64,000 bases of DNA from contig NZ_JACGLS010000003.1 in assembly GCF_014062345.1 (NCBI RefSeq), positions 186,001 to 250,000 on the forward strand, written 5' to 3'. Under the pieces are notes generated by a model. The model ran no database searches. It worked only from the letters and a program-made list of their open reading frames with translations, and was not told where the DNA came from. Below are positions 27,587 through 36,573 of this stretch, one piece after another; the stretch's first letter is position 1, and each line of letters starts with the position of its first letter. This DNA comes from Tenacibaculum pelagium (GTDB lineage: Bacteria > Bacteroidota > Bacteroidia > Flavobacteriales > Flavobacteriaceae). The position numbers and the translations under genes are program-made.

Positions 27587-28327
27587 CTATCGAATGGTGT
27601 TTTTCTCATTCCAATAATAGCTATCAGGATATATTCTCTCTCCAAAAATAGCTGTTCCAATTCTAATGATGGTTGCACCCTCCTCAATAGCAATTTCTAA
27701 ATCACTACTCATTCCCATAGAAAGTTCCTTCATTTCTATATTTGGAATATTTTGGGCAATTATTTCTTGTTGAATTGACCTTAACAACTTGAAACATGCT
27801 CTTACTTTTTCTGCTTCTGCACTAAAAAGGCCAATAGTCATTAAGCCTTTGATATAAATTCTATCAAAACTAGCAAATTCTTTTGCTAAATTAATGGCTT
27901 CATTTGGAGGAATTCCAAATTTACTTTCTTCTGCAGAGGTATTAACTTGGATAAAAGCATTGATAGTTTTGTCTTCAGTTTCTAATCTTTTTTGCAGTTT
28001 TTCAGCTAAAGAAATTCGATCTAATGATTGAATACATGAAATGTCATATTTAAGAATTTCTTTTATTTTGTTAGATTGAAGATGTCCAATAAAATGTTTT
28101 TGATGTGAGATGTTTTTAAGATTATCGTACTTTTGCTTGATTTCCTGTATTTTATTTTCACCAATAAGGGTTTCTCCTTTTTCAATAACTGTTTTAATAC
28201 GATTGGCATCTACCGTTTTTGTAGCAAGTAATAATTTAACTTCATTAGCTTCTCTATTTGCTTTTCTACAAGCATTTTCGATTCGTTGTTGAATTACCTT
28301 TAGATTATCTAAGGTTGTTTGTGGCAT
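27587..28327 (-). CDS. YggS/PROSC family PLP-binding protein
   Basis: Cytoplasmic PLP-homeostasis protein with a TIM-barrel fold and no known catalytic reaction; it buffers PLP levels. 246 residues. The cofactor lysine is Lys37 in [11 protein letters not shown], followed by [32 protein letters not shown] and the phosphate-binding [23 protein letters not shown] region. It is the last gene of the thioredoxin-MarR-AAA-YggS run, 10 bases after the AAA gene, and lies among other PLP-dependent genes (hdc, gcvP). Confidence 0.92.
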   Translation of the reverse strand: MPQTTLDNLKVIQQRIENACRKANREANEVKLLLATKTVDANRIKTVIEKGETLIGENKIQEIKQKYDNLKNISHQKHFIGHLQSNKIKEILKYDISCIQSLDRISLAEKLQKRLETEDKTINAFIQVNTSAEESKFGIPPNEAINLAKEFASFDRIYIKGLMTIGLFSAEAEKVRACFKLLRSIQQEIIAQNIPNIEMKELSMGMSSDLEIAIEEGATIIRIGTAIFGERIYPDSYYWNEKNTIR

Positions 28328-28337
28328 ATTGTTTTAG

Positions 28338-29051
28338 CTATGTTTCTTTGGTTTTTTCTAAGGCTATAAGCTTTCTTTTTACTTGTTGGTAAGTAAGGTT
28401 TTTAGCTTCAGCATAAGAGATGTTATAATCTCTTTTGATATTTTGAAATTCTTTAGGAAACTTATTCACTAATTCATTATAGTATACATCCAGTTCTTTA
28501 TTTTTAGGTAAGTCAAACTTTAATCGAAGTTCAAATCTTCTTAAAAGAGCTGAATCAATTACTTGAACATAATTAGTAGCAGCAATTAAAAGGGCATCAT
28601 TATTTAAATGATCTATTAGTTGAATTACGGTATTTACTAAACGTTTCATTTCACCAGAATCTTTAGTGTCATAATCACGAGTCTTTCCAATAAAATCGAA
28701 TTCATCTATAAAAAGCACAGCTTTTTCTAGAGAAGCTCTTTTAAAAATTTCAGAAATATTCTTAGATGTTTCTCCAAGTTTAGAAGAAACAAAATTTCCT
28801 AAGTTCAAGACAATAATTTTTTTATTGAGTGCCTTTGCAATTGACTTTGCTGTAGCAGTTTTCCCACAGCCTGTATGACCATGAAATAAGATCTTATTGT
28901 CTATTGGTAAATTATATTTTTTCAAAGAAGCATAATAGGTAAATTCATCTAATAATTGATTTATTGCTTCTTGGTTTTCGTTACTTAAATGAAGTTCTTC
29001 TAAAGCAAGAGTTACTTCTTTTGATTGAATACCAATATTTATAAAACTCAT
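28338..29051 (-). CDS. Small single-domain AAA ATPase
   Basis: 237-residue AAA-family ATPase with Walker A GHTGCGKT (58-65), Walker B VLFIDEFDF (Asp116-Glu117), sensor 1 Asn160 in IAATN, and Arg fingers Arg171-Arg172 in LLRRFE. There is no protease, transmembrane or extra domain; a helical N-terminal segment (1-48) may bind a partner. Such short AAA modules usually remodel or load a dedicated protein. Start is 2 bases after the MarR-family stop codon, so the two are translationally coupled, which points to a shared pathway. The target is unknown. Confidence 0.8.
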   Translation of the reverse strand: MSFINIGIQSKEVTLALEELHLSNENQEAINQLLDEFTYYASLKKYNLPIDNKILFHGHTGCGKTATAKSIAKALNKKIIVLNLGNFVSSKLGETSKNISEIFKRASLEKAVLFIDEFDFIGKTRDYDTKDSGEMKRLVNTVIQLIDHLNNDALLIAATNYVQVIDSALLRRFELRLKFDLPKNKELDVYYNELVNKFPKEFQNIKRDYNISYAEAKNLTYQQVKRKLIALEKTKET

Positions 29052-29053
29052 TT

Positions 29054-29656
29054 TTATGATACTTTTAAAGCATGATCTTCACAATCTACTCTTAATTCTG
29101 AATCTTGAAGATTAGATTGTAATAAAGTGCAAAAATGCTGGTTGTTTTGAAGTTTGTAATTTGTACATGAAAAGCACATACGTTGTAGCGTTATTACCCC
29201 AGAAGTATTTAAACTTTTAATCATCTGTAAAAGGCTGCTAAAAACCACTTCTTTTTGCTCTTCTGAAAATTGCTGAATTGGTTTCTCTATAGAAGTAGTA
29301 AAATATGCTGATTTTTTAGCTATTCCCCTTCCTTTAGTGCTTAATTGTATAGTGTAACTTCTGCTATCTGTCTCGTTATATGCTTTGAAGATTAACTCCT
29401 TGTTGTGGAGTACTCTAATACTATCACTTATAGTAGCTTTGGTAAGATTAAATTCATCTGCTAAATAACTTACCTTACATTTTTCTTCTGAATGGAAAAG
29501 TAAAAAAATGAGAACTTGAATTTGAATTGGACTTAACGAATTCTCTTTGCTTTCTTTCCAAAGTAATACTTTAAACGCTTCAGAAATACGTTCCAGTGCA
29601 ACCACTATTTTATTGTCAATATTATTTTCTTGTTCTTTTAAATTGAATGAAGACAT
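29054..29656 (-). CDS. MarR-family regulator with C-terminal cysteine cluster
   Basis: 200 residues: a winged helix-turn-helix of MarR type (about 35-110; recognition helix near LTKATISDSIRVL) and a C-terminal extension. The extension has Cys161-x2-Cys164, Cys176 and Cys192, plus His174 and His195, spacing that could hold zinc or an iron-sulfur cluster, or form disulfides. Such sites make thiol- or metal-sensing plausible. The gene is preceded by a -7 box overlapped by a 17-base palindrome closely matching one before the thioredoxin-like gene, so autoregulation plus control of that gene is likely. It is coupled to the AAA ATPase. Confidence 0.8.
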   Translation of the reverse strand: MSSFNLKEQENNIDNKIVVALERISEAFKVLLWKESKENSLSPIQIQVLIFLLFHSEEKCKVSYLADEFNLTKATISDSIRVLHNKELIFKAYNETDSRSYTIQLSTKGRGIAKKSAYFTTSIEKPIQQFSEEQKEVVFSSLLQMIKSLNTSGVITLQRMCFSCTNYKLQNNQHFCTLLQSNLQDSELRVDCEDHALKVS

Positions 29657-29674
29657 AGTAAAAAATTTGCTTCA

Positions 29675-29682
29675 CAAAGTTA
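29675..29682 (-). promoter_or_regulatory. Candidate -7 box for the marR-AAA-yggS unit
   Basis: Minus-strand TAACTTTG, exact match to TAnnTTTG, predicting a start near 29671. Its upstream half lies inside the palindrome at 29678-29694. Confidence 0.5.
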
Positions 29683-29694
29683 GTAATCCTAACT
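29678..29694. promoter_or_regulatory. Putative MarR operator 1
   Basis: AGTTAGTAATCCTAACT: perfect 6-bp arms AGTTAG/CTAACT around five bases, overlapping the regulator's own -7 box. It is identical at 14 of 17 positions to the palindrome at 29992-30008. Confidence 0.6.
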
Positions 29695-29712
29695 ATATGA
29701 AGCAAAAAAATA

Positions 29713-29946
29713 TTATCCTTTTACATCTTCTATAGATGCACCAAAATTAATATGTAAAACATTTCCGCTTGGAGTTACTAGTGCAGGTACCGATTTTACC
29801 CCTGAATTTTCAGCAGTTAATATTTTAGAACGATCTTCACCTATATGAATGATTTGTACGTTACCTTCTCCAATAAGATTTACAATGTCTTGTTCAGCAC
29901 TAATGCAAACAGGACAACCTGCATGATAAAAAATTGATTTTTCCAT
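29713..29946 (-). CDS. Small thioredoxin/glutaredoxin-like protein
   Basis: 77-residue cytoplasmic protein with redox motif CPVC (Cys11, Cys14) after a first beta strand SIFYHAG, and the cis-Pro segment VKSVPALVTPSGNVLHINFG. This is a minimal thioredoxin-like fold of glutaredoxin size. Start taken at ATG 29946; the upstream ATG at 29973 would add nine residues that run through the predicted leader. It is the first gene of the run with the Cys-rich MarR protein 57 bases downstream. Likely a small disulfide reductase or sensor partner. Confidence 0.78.
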   Translation of the reverse strand: MEKSIFYHAGCPVCISAEQDIVNLIGEGNVQIIHIGEDRSKILTAENSGVKSVPALVTPSGNVLHINFGASIEDVKG

Positions 29947-29984
29947 TTTTATTAAATTAAATTTTCTTGGCATTATTACCGTTA

Positions 29985-29992
29985 CAAATATA
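29985..29992 (-). promoter_or_regulatory. Candidate -7 box for the thioredoxin-like gene
   Basis: Minus-strand TATATTTG, exact TAnnTTTG. The second palindrome starts at its upstream edge. Predicted start near 29981, leader about 34 bases. Confidence 0.5.
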
Positions 29993-30008
29993 ATTAGGAT
30001 TCCTAACT
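29992..30008. promoter_or_regulatory. Putative MarR operator 2
   Basis: AATTAGGATTCCTAACT contains the perfect palindrome TTAGGA-T-TCCTAA and sits where RNA polymerase would contact the region between -7 and -33 of the thioredoxin-like gene promoter. Confidence 0.6.
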
Positions 30009-30057
30009 AATAAAAATTAATTTGAGAATAATTTTTGAAACATAAAAAAAGGAGTAT

Positions 30058-30090
30058 AAAAAAACCTTACCAAAAACGGTAAGGTTTTAA
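30058..30090 (-). terminator. Terminator of gcvP
   Basis: 11-bp perfect stem AAAACCTTACC / GGTAAGGTTTT with an AAAAAC loop, 20 bases past the gcvP stop codon; on the minus strand it is followed by a T-rich run. Confidence 0.85.
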
Positions 30091-30108
30091 AAGTTTTAGA
30101 AATATTTT

Positions 30109-32964
30109 TTATGCTTCTACATCCATATAATCTTCAATAGGGTTACAAGAACAAATTAAGTTTCTATCTCCAAAAGCATCATCTACTCTACGGACTGATG
30201 GCCAAAACTTATTATCTGCAATATACTCTAAAGGAAATGCTGCTTGCTTACGCGTGTATGGTAAGTTCCATTCATCTGCAGTTAACATTTCTTGCGTATG
30301 GGGCGCATTCTTTAAAGGATTGTTGGCATCTTCTTTTGTCGCTTCAGAAATTTCTTTACGAATAGAAATCATCGCATCGCAAAAACGATCTAGTTCAGCA
30401 ACAGATTCAGATTCTGTTGGTTCTACCATAATTGTTCCTGCAACTGGGAAAGAAACTGTTGGCGCATGAAAACCATAATCCATCAAACGTTTTGCGATAT
30501 CAACTACTTCAATTCCGTTTTGTTTAAACTCACGGCAATCTAAAATCATTTCATGAGCAGCTCTGTTCATTTCACCAGAATACAACGTCTCATAATGTCC
30601 GTGTAAACGTTCTTTAATATAGTTTGCGTTTAAGATGGCGTTTTTGGTAGAATCTGTTAATCCGTCTGCACCTAACATAGTAATATATCCGTAAGAAATT
30701 AAACAAGCCAAAGCAGAACCCCAAGGAGCAGCAGAAATTGCGGTAATTGCATTTTCACCTCCAGTAGCAACTACAGGATTTGTTGGTAAAAACGGAACTA
30801 ATTGTGGCGCCACACAAATTGGTCCAACACCAGGTCCACCACCACCATGCGGAATAGCAAATGTTTTATGTAAGTTTAAGTGACAAACATCTGCACCAAT
30901 AGTAGCAGGGTTTGTTAATCCTACTTGTGCGTTCATATTTGCACCATCCATATATACTTGACCGCCATTATCGTGGATAATCTGTGTGATTTCCATAATA
31001 GCTTTTTCGTATACTCCGTGTGTAGAAGGGTAGGTTACCATTAATGCCGCTAAATTATCTTTATGTAATTCTGCTTTTGCACGTAAATCTTCTACATCAA
31101 TATTTCCTCGTTCGTCTGTTTTAGTAACAACTACTTTCATACCCGCCATAACTGCAGAAGCAGGATTTGTTCCGTGAGCAGAAGCAGGAATTAAACAGAT
31201 GTTTCTATTAGCGTCTCCATTAGCTTCATGGTATGCTCTAATAGTCATTAATCCAGCAAATTCCCCTTGCGCACCAGAATTTGGTTGTAATGAAGTTCCT
31301 GCAAAACCAGTAACAACATTTAATTGATGTTCTAAATTTTTTAATACCGTTTGATATCCTTCTGCCTGATTTAAAGGTACAAATGGGTGAATATTTCCCC
31401 ATTGAGGATTACTCAACGGTAACATTTCAGAAGCTGCATTTAACTTCATGGTACAAGAACCTAGAGAAATCATTGAGTGATTTAAAGCTAAATCTTTACG
31501 CTCTAATTTTTTAATATAACGCATCATTTCAGTTTCTGATTGATACGTATTGAATATTTCGTTATCTAAGAATGAAGTATTTCTTTTAGCGTTTTCAGGA
31601 ATTACATCTTCAGAGATGAATTCTGTTACAGTAATATCTTGAACATTAAATGCTTGTTCGAAACAATCTACAATAGCATTTATTTCTTTTAAACTAACGG
31701 TTTCGTTTAAAGAAATAGAAACCGTATTGTCATCAATATAATTAAAGTTGATTCCGTTTGCTTCAGCAACAGGTTTCAATACGTTTGCTTCAACATTAAT
31801 AGTAAGGGTATCGAAATACGATGAATTAGTTTGCTTAAAGCCTAAATCGTTTAATGCTTTAGCTAATGTATTTGCAGCAGAATGAACTTTATCTGTTATA
31901 TATTGTAAGCCATCTTTACCATGATATACTACATACATTCCAGCCATAACAGCTAATAATACTTGCGCAGTACAAATGTTAGATGTTGCTTTTTCACGTT
32001 TAATGTGTTGCTCTCTAGTTTGTAATGCCATACGTAATGCACGACCACCATCAACATCTTTAGTTACTCCAATAATACGACCAGGAATACTTCTTTTGTA
32101 TTTCTCTTTGGTAGCAAAATATCCAGCGTGAGGACCACCATAACCTAACGGGATCCCGAAACGTTGTGTAGTTCCAACTACAACGTCAGCACCAAACTCA
32201 GCTGGAGCTTTTAATTTTACTAATGATAAAATATCAGCAGCAACGGCTACTTTTATGTTCTTTTCGTTACAATTAGCAACAAACTCTGTATAATCATAAA
32301 CTTGTCCGTGTTTTCCTGGGTACTGAACAATAGCTCCGAAGAATTCTTCAGAAAAATCAAAGTCTTGATGATCTCCAATTACTAATTCAATTCCGATTGG
32401 AATTGCACGAGTTTGTAATACAGATAATGTTTGAGGTAAAATTTCTTCAGAAATAAAGAATTTATTTACACCTGCTTTTTTCTGAGCACGTTCACGAACA
32501 TCAAATAATAAAGCCATAGCTTCGGCAGCAGCTGTACCTTCATCCAGCAAAGAAGCATTTGCTAACTCCATTCCAGTTAAATCACAAACCATCGTTTGGT
32601 AATTTAATAAAGCTTCTAAACGACCTTGAGCAATTTCAGCTTGATATGGTGTATAGGCAGTATACCAACCTGGATTTTCTAAAATGTTACGTTGAATAAC
32701 ACTTGGTACAATAGCTTCATGATACCCTAAACCAATATAGCTTTTAAAAACCTTGTTTTTAGCACCTAATTCGTTAATATGATTTAGATATTCATATTCG
32801 CTCATTGCTGGAGCTAAATCTAGCTCATTTTTTAAACGAATGTCATCAGGAATAGTCTCGTAAATTAATTGGTCTAAACTATCAACTTTAATAGTTTCTA
32901 ACATTTGCTTTTGATCCTTAGTGCGAGGACCGATATGTCTTAATTGAAATGAATTTGTGTTCAT
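30109..32964 (-). CDS. gcvP: Glycine dehydrogenase (decarboxylating), P protein of the glycine cleavage system
   Basis: PLP enzyme that decarboxylates glycine and passes the aminomethyl group to the lipoyl H protein. 951 residues, the fused single-chain form. N-terminal [17 protein letters not shown] and [20 protein letters not shown] are family hallmarks; [11 protein letters not shown] and [11 protein letters not shown] follow. In the C-terminal half, [22 protein letters not shown] and [18 protein letters not shown] carry the cofactor lysine (about 700). Monocistronic here; gcvT and gcvH are not in the window. Confidence 0.97.
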   Translation of the reverse strand: MNTNSFQLRHIGPRTKDQKQMLETIKVDSLDQLIYETIPDDIRLKNELDLAPAMSEYEYLNHINELGAKNKVFKSYIGLGYHEAIVPSVIQRNILENPGWYTAYTPYQAEIAQGRLEALLNYQTMVCDLTGMELANASLLDEGTAAAEAMALLFDVRERAQKKAGVNKFFISEEILPQTLSVLQTRAIPIGIELVIGDHQDFDFSEEFFGAIVQYPGKHGQVYDYTEFVANCNEKNIKVAVAADILSLVKLKAPAEFGADVVVGTTQRFGIPLGYGGPHAGYFATKEKYKRSIPGRIIGVTKDVDGGRALRMALQTREQHIKREKATSNICTAQVLLAVMAGMYVVYHGKDGLQYITDKVHSAANTLAKALNDLGFKQTNSSYFDTLTINVEANVLKPVAEANGINFNYIDDNTVSISLNETVSLKEINAIVDCFEQAFNVQDITVTEFISEDVIPENAKRNTSFLDNEIFNTYQSETEMMRYIKKLERKDLALNHSMISLGSCTMKLNAASEMLPLSNPQWGNIHPFVPLNQAEGYQTVLKNLEHQLNVVTGFAGTSLQPNSGAQGEFAGLMTIRAYHEANGDANRNICLIPASAHGTNPASAVMAGMKVVVTKTDERGNIDVEDLRAKAELHKDNLAALMVTYPSTHGVYEKAIMEITQIIHDNGGQVYMDGANMNAQVGLTNPATIGADVCHLNLHKTFAIPHGGGGPGVGPICVAPQLVPFLPTNPVVATGGENAITAISAAPWGSALACLISYGYITMLGADGLTDSTKNAILNANYIKERLHGHYETLYSGEMNRAAHEMILDCREFKQNGIEVVDIAKRLMDYGFHAPTVSFPVAGTIMVEPTESESVAELDRFCDAMISIRKEISEATKEDANNPLKNAPHTQEMLTADEWNLPYTRKQAAFPLEYIADNKFWPSVRRVDDAFGDRNLICSCNPIEDYMDVEA

Positions 32965-32989
32965 TTTGTGCTGTTTGTTTAAAGTGGCT

Positions 32990-32997
32990 CAAAAATA
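32990..32997 (-). promoter_or_regulatory. Candidate -7 box for gcvP
   Basis: Minus-strand TATTTTTG, exact TAnnTTTG, predicting a start near 32986 and a 21-base leader. No glycine-riboswitch-like structure fits in this short leader. Confidence 0.5.
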
Positions 32998-33083
32998 ATG
33001 AAATTGAATGGTTTTTAAATGTATATTTTTTGTTTAAAAACAATATTTTATTAACCAAAACTTAAGGTTATAAACAGAAAGAT

Positions 33084-33091
33084 TATTTTTG
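33084..33091 (+). promoter_or_regulatory. Candidate -7 box for the UbiA-like gene (leaderless geometry)
   Basis: TATTTTTG, exact TAnnTTTG, ends four bases before ATG 33096, so the predicted first transcribed base is next to or at the start codon. Confidence 0.45.
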
Positions 33092-33095
33092 TTTT

Positions 33096-33908
33096 ATGCG
33101 CTTTTTACAACAACTATTTAACTTTTATATAAATGCTAGTATTCATGTAGCCTTAGCAGTATATGCTTTGGTTAGAATAACAGCCTTATATTTTGATTTG
33201 CCATATAATGTGCCATTAGATTATTTTATTTTTTTTGGAACAATTACGGGGTATAATTTTGTAAAATATGCTGGTGTTGCAAAATTGCATCATAGAAGTT
33301 TAGCAACACACTTAAAAGTAATTCAGATTTTTTCTTTGATTTGCTTTTTGTTATTGTGTTATTATGCTTGGCAATTATCTATAAAAACACTTTTGTTGTT
33401 TGTGCCTTTGGGAGTGTTAACTTTGTTATATGCGATTCCTTTTTTAAGTGGATTTCAAAAAAACCTGAGAAGCATTGGGTATCTAAAAATTATTATAGTA
33501 GCCTTGGTTTGGGTAGGAGCAACTGTATTTGTCCCTGTTTTAGATGTAAAAGAGGAATTTACAAATCAATTGTGCTTAACGGCAGTTCAACGTTTTTTTT
33601 TAGTGGTGGTGTTAATTTTACCTTTTGATATTAGAGATATGAAATACGATTCTATTTCTTTACAAACCATTCCTCGAAAAATTGGAATACAAAAGACAAA
33701 GATGTTAGGATATGTCTTATTAAGTATCTGCCTAATTTTAGAGTTTATAATAACTTCAAATATTGGTTATAGAACCTTATTTATAGTTTTCTCTTTATTG
33801 ATTTTTATATTGTTGATGAAGGCAAGTGAAAACCAATCTAGATATTACAGTTCCTTTTTTGTGGAAGCGCTTCCAATTATTTGGTGGATACTGTTGTTAA
33901 TTGTCTGA
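33096..33908 (+). CDS. UbiA-superfamily-like integral membrane protein
   Basis: 270 residues with about eight transmembrane helices. The loop after helix 6 contains DIRDMKYD (about 178-185), matching the second Asp-rich motif of UbiA prenyltransferases, and TIPRKIGIQKTK after it also fits the family. At the first motif position (about 51-60) the sequence is TGYNFVKYAG, with the Asn and Tyr but no aspartates. The protein may be a diverged prenyltransferase or a non-catalytic relative; no substrate can be named. It is monocistronic. Confidence 0.6.
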   Translation: MRFLQQLFNFYINASIHVALAVYALVRITALYFDLPYNVPLDYFIFFGTITGYNFVKYAGVAKLHHRSLATHLKVIQIFSLICFLLLCYYAWQLSIKTLLLFVPLGVLTLLYAIPFLSGFQKNLRSIGYLKIIIVALVWVGATVFVPVLDVKEEFTNQLCLTAVQRFFLVVVLILPFDIRDMKYDSISLQTIPRKIGIQKTKMLGYVLLSICLILEFIITSNIGYRTLFIVFSLLIFILLMKASENQSRYYSSFFVEALPIIWWILLLIV

Positions 33909-34101
33909 TAAAAAATGTTTTTAGAATGATTACGATATGATAAATAACATTCGGGAAAATGATTGTTTAATTGTTATAAGAAAGAATGGATTTATAATTG
34001 ACTACTATTTGTAACTAAATTATGTAGCGATTAAGCAGTTAACAAAAACCTTTGTACATTCGTTCACTCAACAACAACACAACAAAAAGAGTAAAAACAA
34101 C

Positions 34102-35994
34102 ATGAGTTTAGTAAAACGAAATTTCGTTTTCGATTTCGATAGTACTCTCACAAGAGTAGAAGCATTAGATGTTTTAGCAGAAATCACCCTGGCGGGAAAT
34201 CCCAAAAAAGAGGAAATTATCCAAGAGATTATTAATATTACCAATCAAGGAATAGATGGTGATATTTCCTTTCCTCAATCTTTAAAGAAACGTATTCAGT
34301 TATTGAATGCAAAAAAATCAGATTTAACTTTTTTAATTAAAGAGTTAAAACAAAAAGTTTCTCATTCTATTGAGAGTAATAGGGAGTTTTTTGAAAACTT
34401 CTCCGATGATATTTATGTAATTTCAGCAGGATTTAAAGAGTTTATTGATCCTATTGTTGCTGAATATAACATTCCGTCAGAAAGAGTATTTGCAAATACT
34501 TTTGAGTTTGATTCTGATGATCAAATTATAGGTTTCGATGCTGAAAACCCTCTGTCAAAACATAATGGAAAAATTGAATGCTTACAAGATTTAAATCTTG
34601 AAGGAGAAATTCAAGTAATAGGAGATGGATATAGCGATGCTGTAACCAAAGAAGCTGGAGTGGCTGATAAATTTTTTGCTTATACAGAGAATGTGTCAAG
34701 AGAAAAAACTGTTGAAAACGCAGATCATGTTACCCCAAATTTAGATGAATTTTTATACGTAAATAAATTGCCAAGAAATATATCATATCCAAAGAATAGA
34801 ATAAAGATTTTATTATTAGAAAACGTGCATCCAGATGCGTTTACAAGATTGTCTGGAGATGGTTTTTCTGTAGAAACTGTTTCAAGAAGTTTATCAGAAG
34901 ATGAATTGATTGAGAAGCTAAAAGATGTACATGTTTTAGGAATTCGATCTAAAACGCAAGTAACTAAAAAAGTAATAGAAGCTGCTGAAAAATTAATGGT
35001 AGTTTCAGCTTTTTGCATAGGTACAAAACAAATTGATTTAGTAGCTGCAAAAGAAAACGGGGTAGTTGTTTTTAATGCACCTTATAGTAATACGCGTTCG
35101 GTGGTTGAGTTAGCGATTGGTGAAATTATTATGTTAATGCGTAGTGTTTTTCAGCGTAGTACAGAATTGCATAACGGGCAATGGAATAAAACAGCGCAAG
35201 GTTCAAGAGAGGTTCGTGGTAAAAAACTAGGAATTGTTGGTTATGGTAACATAGGTAAGCAATTATCTGTTTTAGCAGAGGCACTTGGAATGAATGTGTA
35301 TTATTATGATGTTGAAGACAAATTAGCTTTAGGAAACGCAACAAAAATATCAACTTTAAAAGAACTGCTAAATATTTCTGATGTAGTCACTTTACATATT
35401 GATGATAATGCTGCAAATAAAAATTATATAGGTAAAGAAGAAATTGAACAGATGAAAGATGGTGTTCATTTTGTAAATCTTTCTCGTGGATTTGTAGTTG
35501 ATATTGAAGCTTTAGTAACTGCTATTAAATCAGGTAAAATTGCTGGTTGCGCGGTAGATGTTTATCCAGAAGAGCCAAGAAAAAACGGTGATTTTTATAC
35601 TGAATTAAAAGGGTTAGATAATGTGATATTAACACCGCACGTTGGGGGTAGTACTGAGGAAGCTCAGAAAGATATTGCTGATTTTGTTCCGAGTAAAATA
35701 ATGGCTTACATCAATTCAGGTAATACAGTTGACGCTGTTAATTTTCCAAATATCAGATTGCCTAGACAAACCAATGCACATCGTTTTTTACATATTCATA
35801 AAAATGTACCTGGTGTAATGGCGAAAATTAATAAAGTATTGGCTAAATATGAGTTAAATATTACTGGACAATACTTATCTACTGATGAAAAAGTAGGTTA
35901 TGTAATTACTGATGTTGATAAAGAATACAACCAAGAAGTAATTGCAAAACTTCGTAATGTAGACGGAACAATTAAATTTAGGGTATTGTATTAA
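34102..35994 (+). CDS. serA: Phosphoserine phosphatase-like / D-3-phosphoglycerate dehydrogenase fusion
   Basis: 630 residues. Residues 1-220 form a HAD phosphatase of SerB type with nucleophile motif FDFDSTLT (about 9-16), Ser in VISAGF, Lys in HNGKIECL, and IGDGYSDAV. Residues 230-560 are D-3-phosphoglycerate dehydrogenase with the NAD motif GIVGYGNIGKQL (about 374), SRGFVVD, and the catalytic His of LTPHVGGSTEEAQ. Residues 565-630 are an ACT domain (HKNVPGVMAKINKVL), suggesting serine feedback. All motifs look intact, so one protein could carry the first and last steps of serine synthesis. An A/C-rich leader precedes it; AACCTTTG (34047-34054) is one base off a -7 box. Confidence 0.92.
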   Translation: MSLVKRNFVFDFDSTLTRVEALDVLAEITLAGNPKKEEIIQEIINITNQGIDGDISFPQSLKKRIQLLNAKKSDLTFLIKELKQKVSHSIESNREFFENFSDDIYVISAGFKEFIDPIVAEYNIPSERVFANTFEFDSDDQIIGFDAENPLSKHNGKIECLQDLNLEGEIQVIGDGYSDAVTKEAGVADKFFAYTENVSREKTVENADHVTPNLDEFLYVNKLPRNISYPKNRIKILLLENVHPDAFTRLSGDGFSVETVSRSLSEDELIEKLKDVHVLGIRSKTQVTKKVIEAAEKLMVVSAFCIGTKQIDLVAAKENGVVVFNAPYSNTRSVVELAIGEIIMLMRSVFQRSTELHNGQWNKTAQGSREVRGKKLGIVGYGNIGKQLSVLAEALGMNVYYYDVEDKLALGNATKISTLKELLNISDVVTLHIDDNAANKNYIGKEEIEQMKDGVHFVNLSRGFVVDIEALVTAIKSGKIAGCAVDVYPEEPRKNGDFYTELKGLDNVILTPHVGGSTEEAQKDIADFVPSKIMAYINSGNTVDAVNFPNIRLPRQTNAHRFLHIHKNVPGVMAKINKVLAKYELNITGQYLSTDEKVGYVITDVDKEYNQEVIAKLRNVDGTIKFRVLY

Positions 35995-36027
35995 TAGAAA
36001 GTAGGCAGTAATTTGAAAAAATATGTA

Positions 36028-36393
36028 ATGAAAAAAAATCTTTGTCTTATTGTTTTAAGTATTTTACTTTCATGCAAAAGTGAAAAACAGGAAAAACCTA
36101 TAGAAGTTAAATCATGGATTTATCTTGAAATGGGATCAAAAGAGGATTCCAATAACGATGCTGTATATGGAGAAATATCTCAAAAGCACTTAAGTTTTTT
36201 AAGAGATAATACGAAATCTGAAAAGTTGATTATGATTTCAAATGCTCGATTTATAGATAAGGATAGCATCATAAAAGATGTTACGGAGGGTACAAATGAA
36301 AAAGGGATATTGTTTTACAAAATTAAAACCATCAATTATGTTGAAGTTTTGAAAGAAGATCCGATAAATAAAAAAAATGATTATATAAAATAA
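36028..36393 (+). CDS. Small lipoprotein of unknown function
   Basis: 121 residues starting at ATG 36028; a TTG at 36013 would add five residues before the signal peptide. Signal sequence MKKNLCLIVLSILLSC ends in lipobox LLSC (Cys16). The mature part contains a segment like WIYLEMGSKEDSNND, then mixed alpha/beta sequence with no family I recognise. It follows serA by 33 bases and is directly followed by a structured palindromic element, an arrangement resembling a mobile small-gene unit. Confidence 0.6.
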   Translation: MKKNLCLIVLSILLSCKSEKQEKPIEVKSWIYLEMGSKEDSNNDAVYGEISQKHLSFLRDNTKSEKLIMISNARFIDKDSIIKDVTEGTNEKGILFYKIKTINYVEVLKEDPINKKNDYIK

Positions 36394-36401
36394 GAACAAC
36401 T

Positions 36402-36534
36402 GTTAACAACGTGTATAATTAATTAGACTGAATTTCCTCGGCGGAAAATCAATCTTATTAATTATCTTCCGCAGCAACGGAAAAGGACTAGAGTACTTTT
36501 CCCACAAAAAATCATATACAAATACGTTATAAAC
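36402..36534. repeat. Palindromic multi-stem element
   Basis: About 133 bases with nested inverted repeats. The ends pair imperfectly (GTTAACAACGTGTAT with ATACAAATACGTTATAAAC). Inside, 36415-36437 and 36443-36465 form a 23-bp stem with three mismatches and the loop TCGGC. A second arm region has TTCCG/CGGAA (36467-36482) or alternatively GGAAAAG/CTTTTCC (36479-36502). The folded form would be a junction with two long hairpins. It may be a miniature repeat or integron-attachment-like site; the canonical attC core GTTRRRY is not matched exactly. Confidence 0.6.
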
Positions 36535-36539
36535 TATAA

Positions 36540-36573
36540 AAAAAGGATCTCATTTAATGAGGTTCTTTTTTTT
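36540..36573. terminator. Terminator next to the iclR-family gene
   Basis: Stem AGGATCTCATT / AATGAGGTTCT (two G-U type pairs) at 36544-36566 with A tract on one side and T tract on the other; it can end the minus-strand regulator gene and transcription from the left. Confidence 0.7.

Noticed and set aside
32965-33095. Glycine riboswitch upstream of gcvP
   Set aside because: The predicted leader is only about 20 bases and no conserved stems are seen.
36402-36534. Canonical integron attC site
   Set aside because: The end sequences do not fit RYYYAAC/GTTRRRY exactly and no integrase gene is in the window; only a general similarity is claimed.
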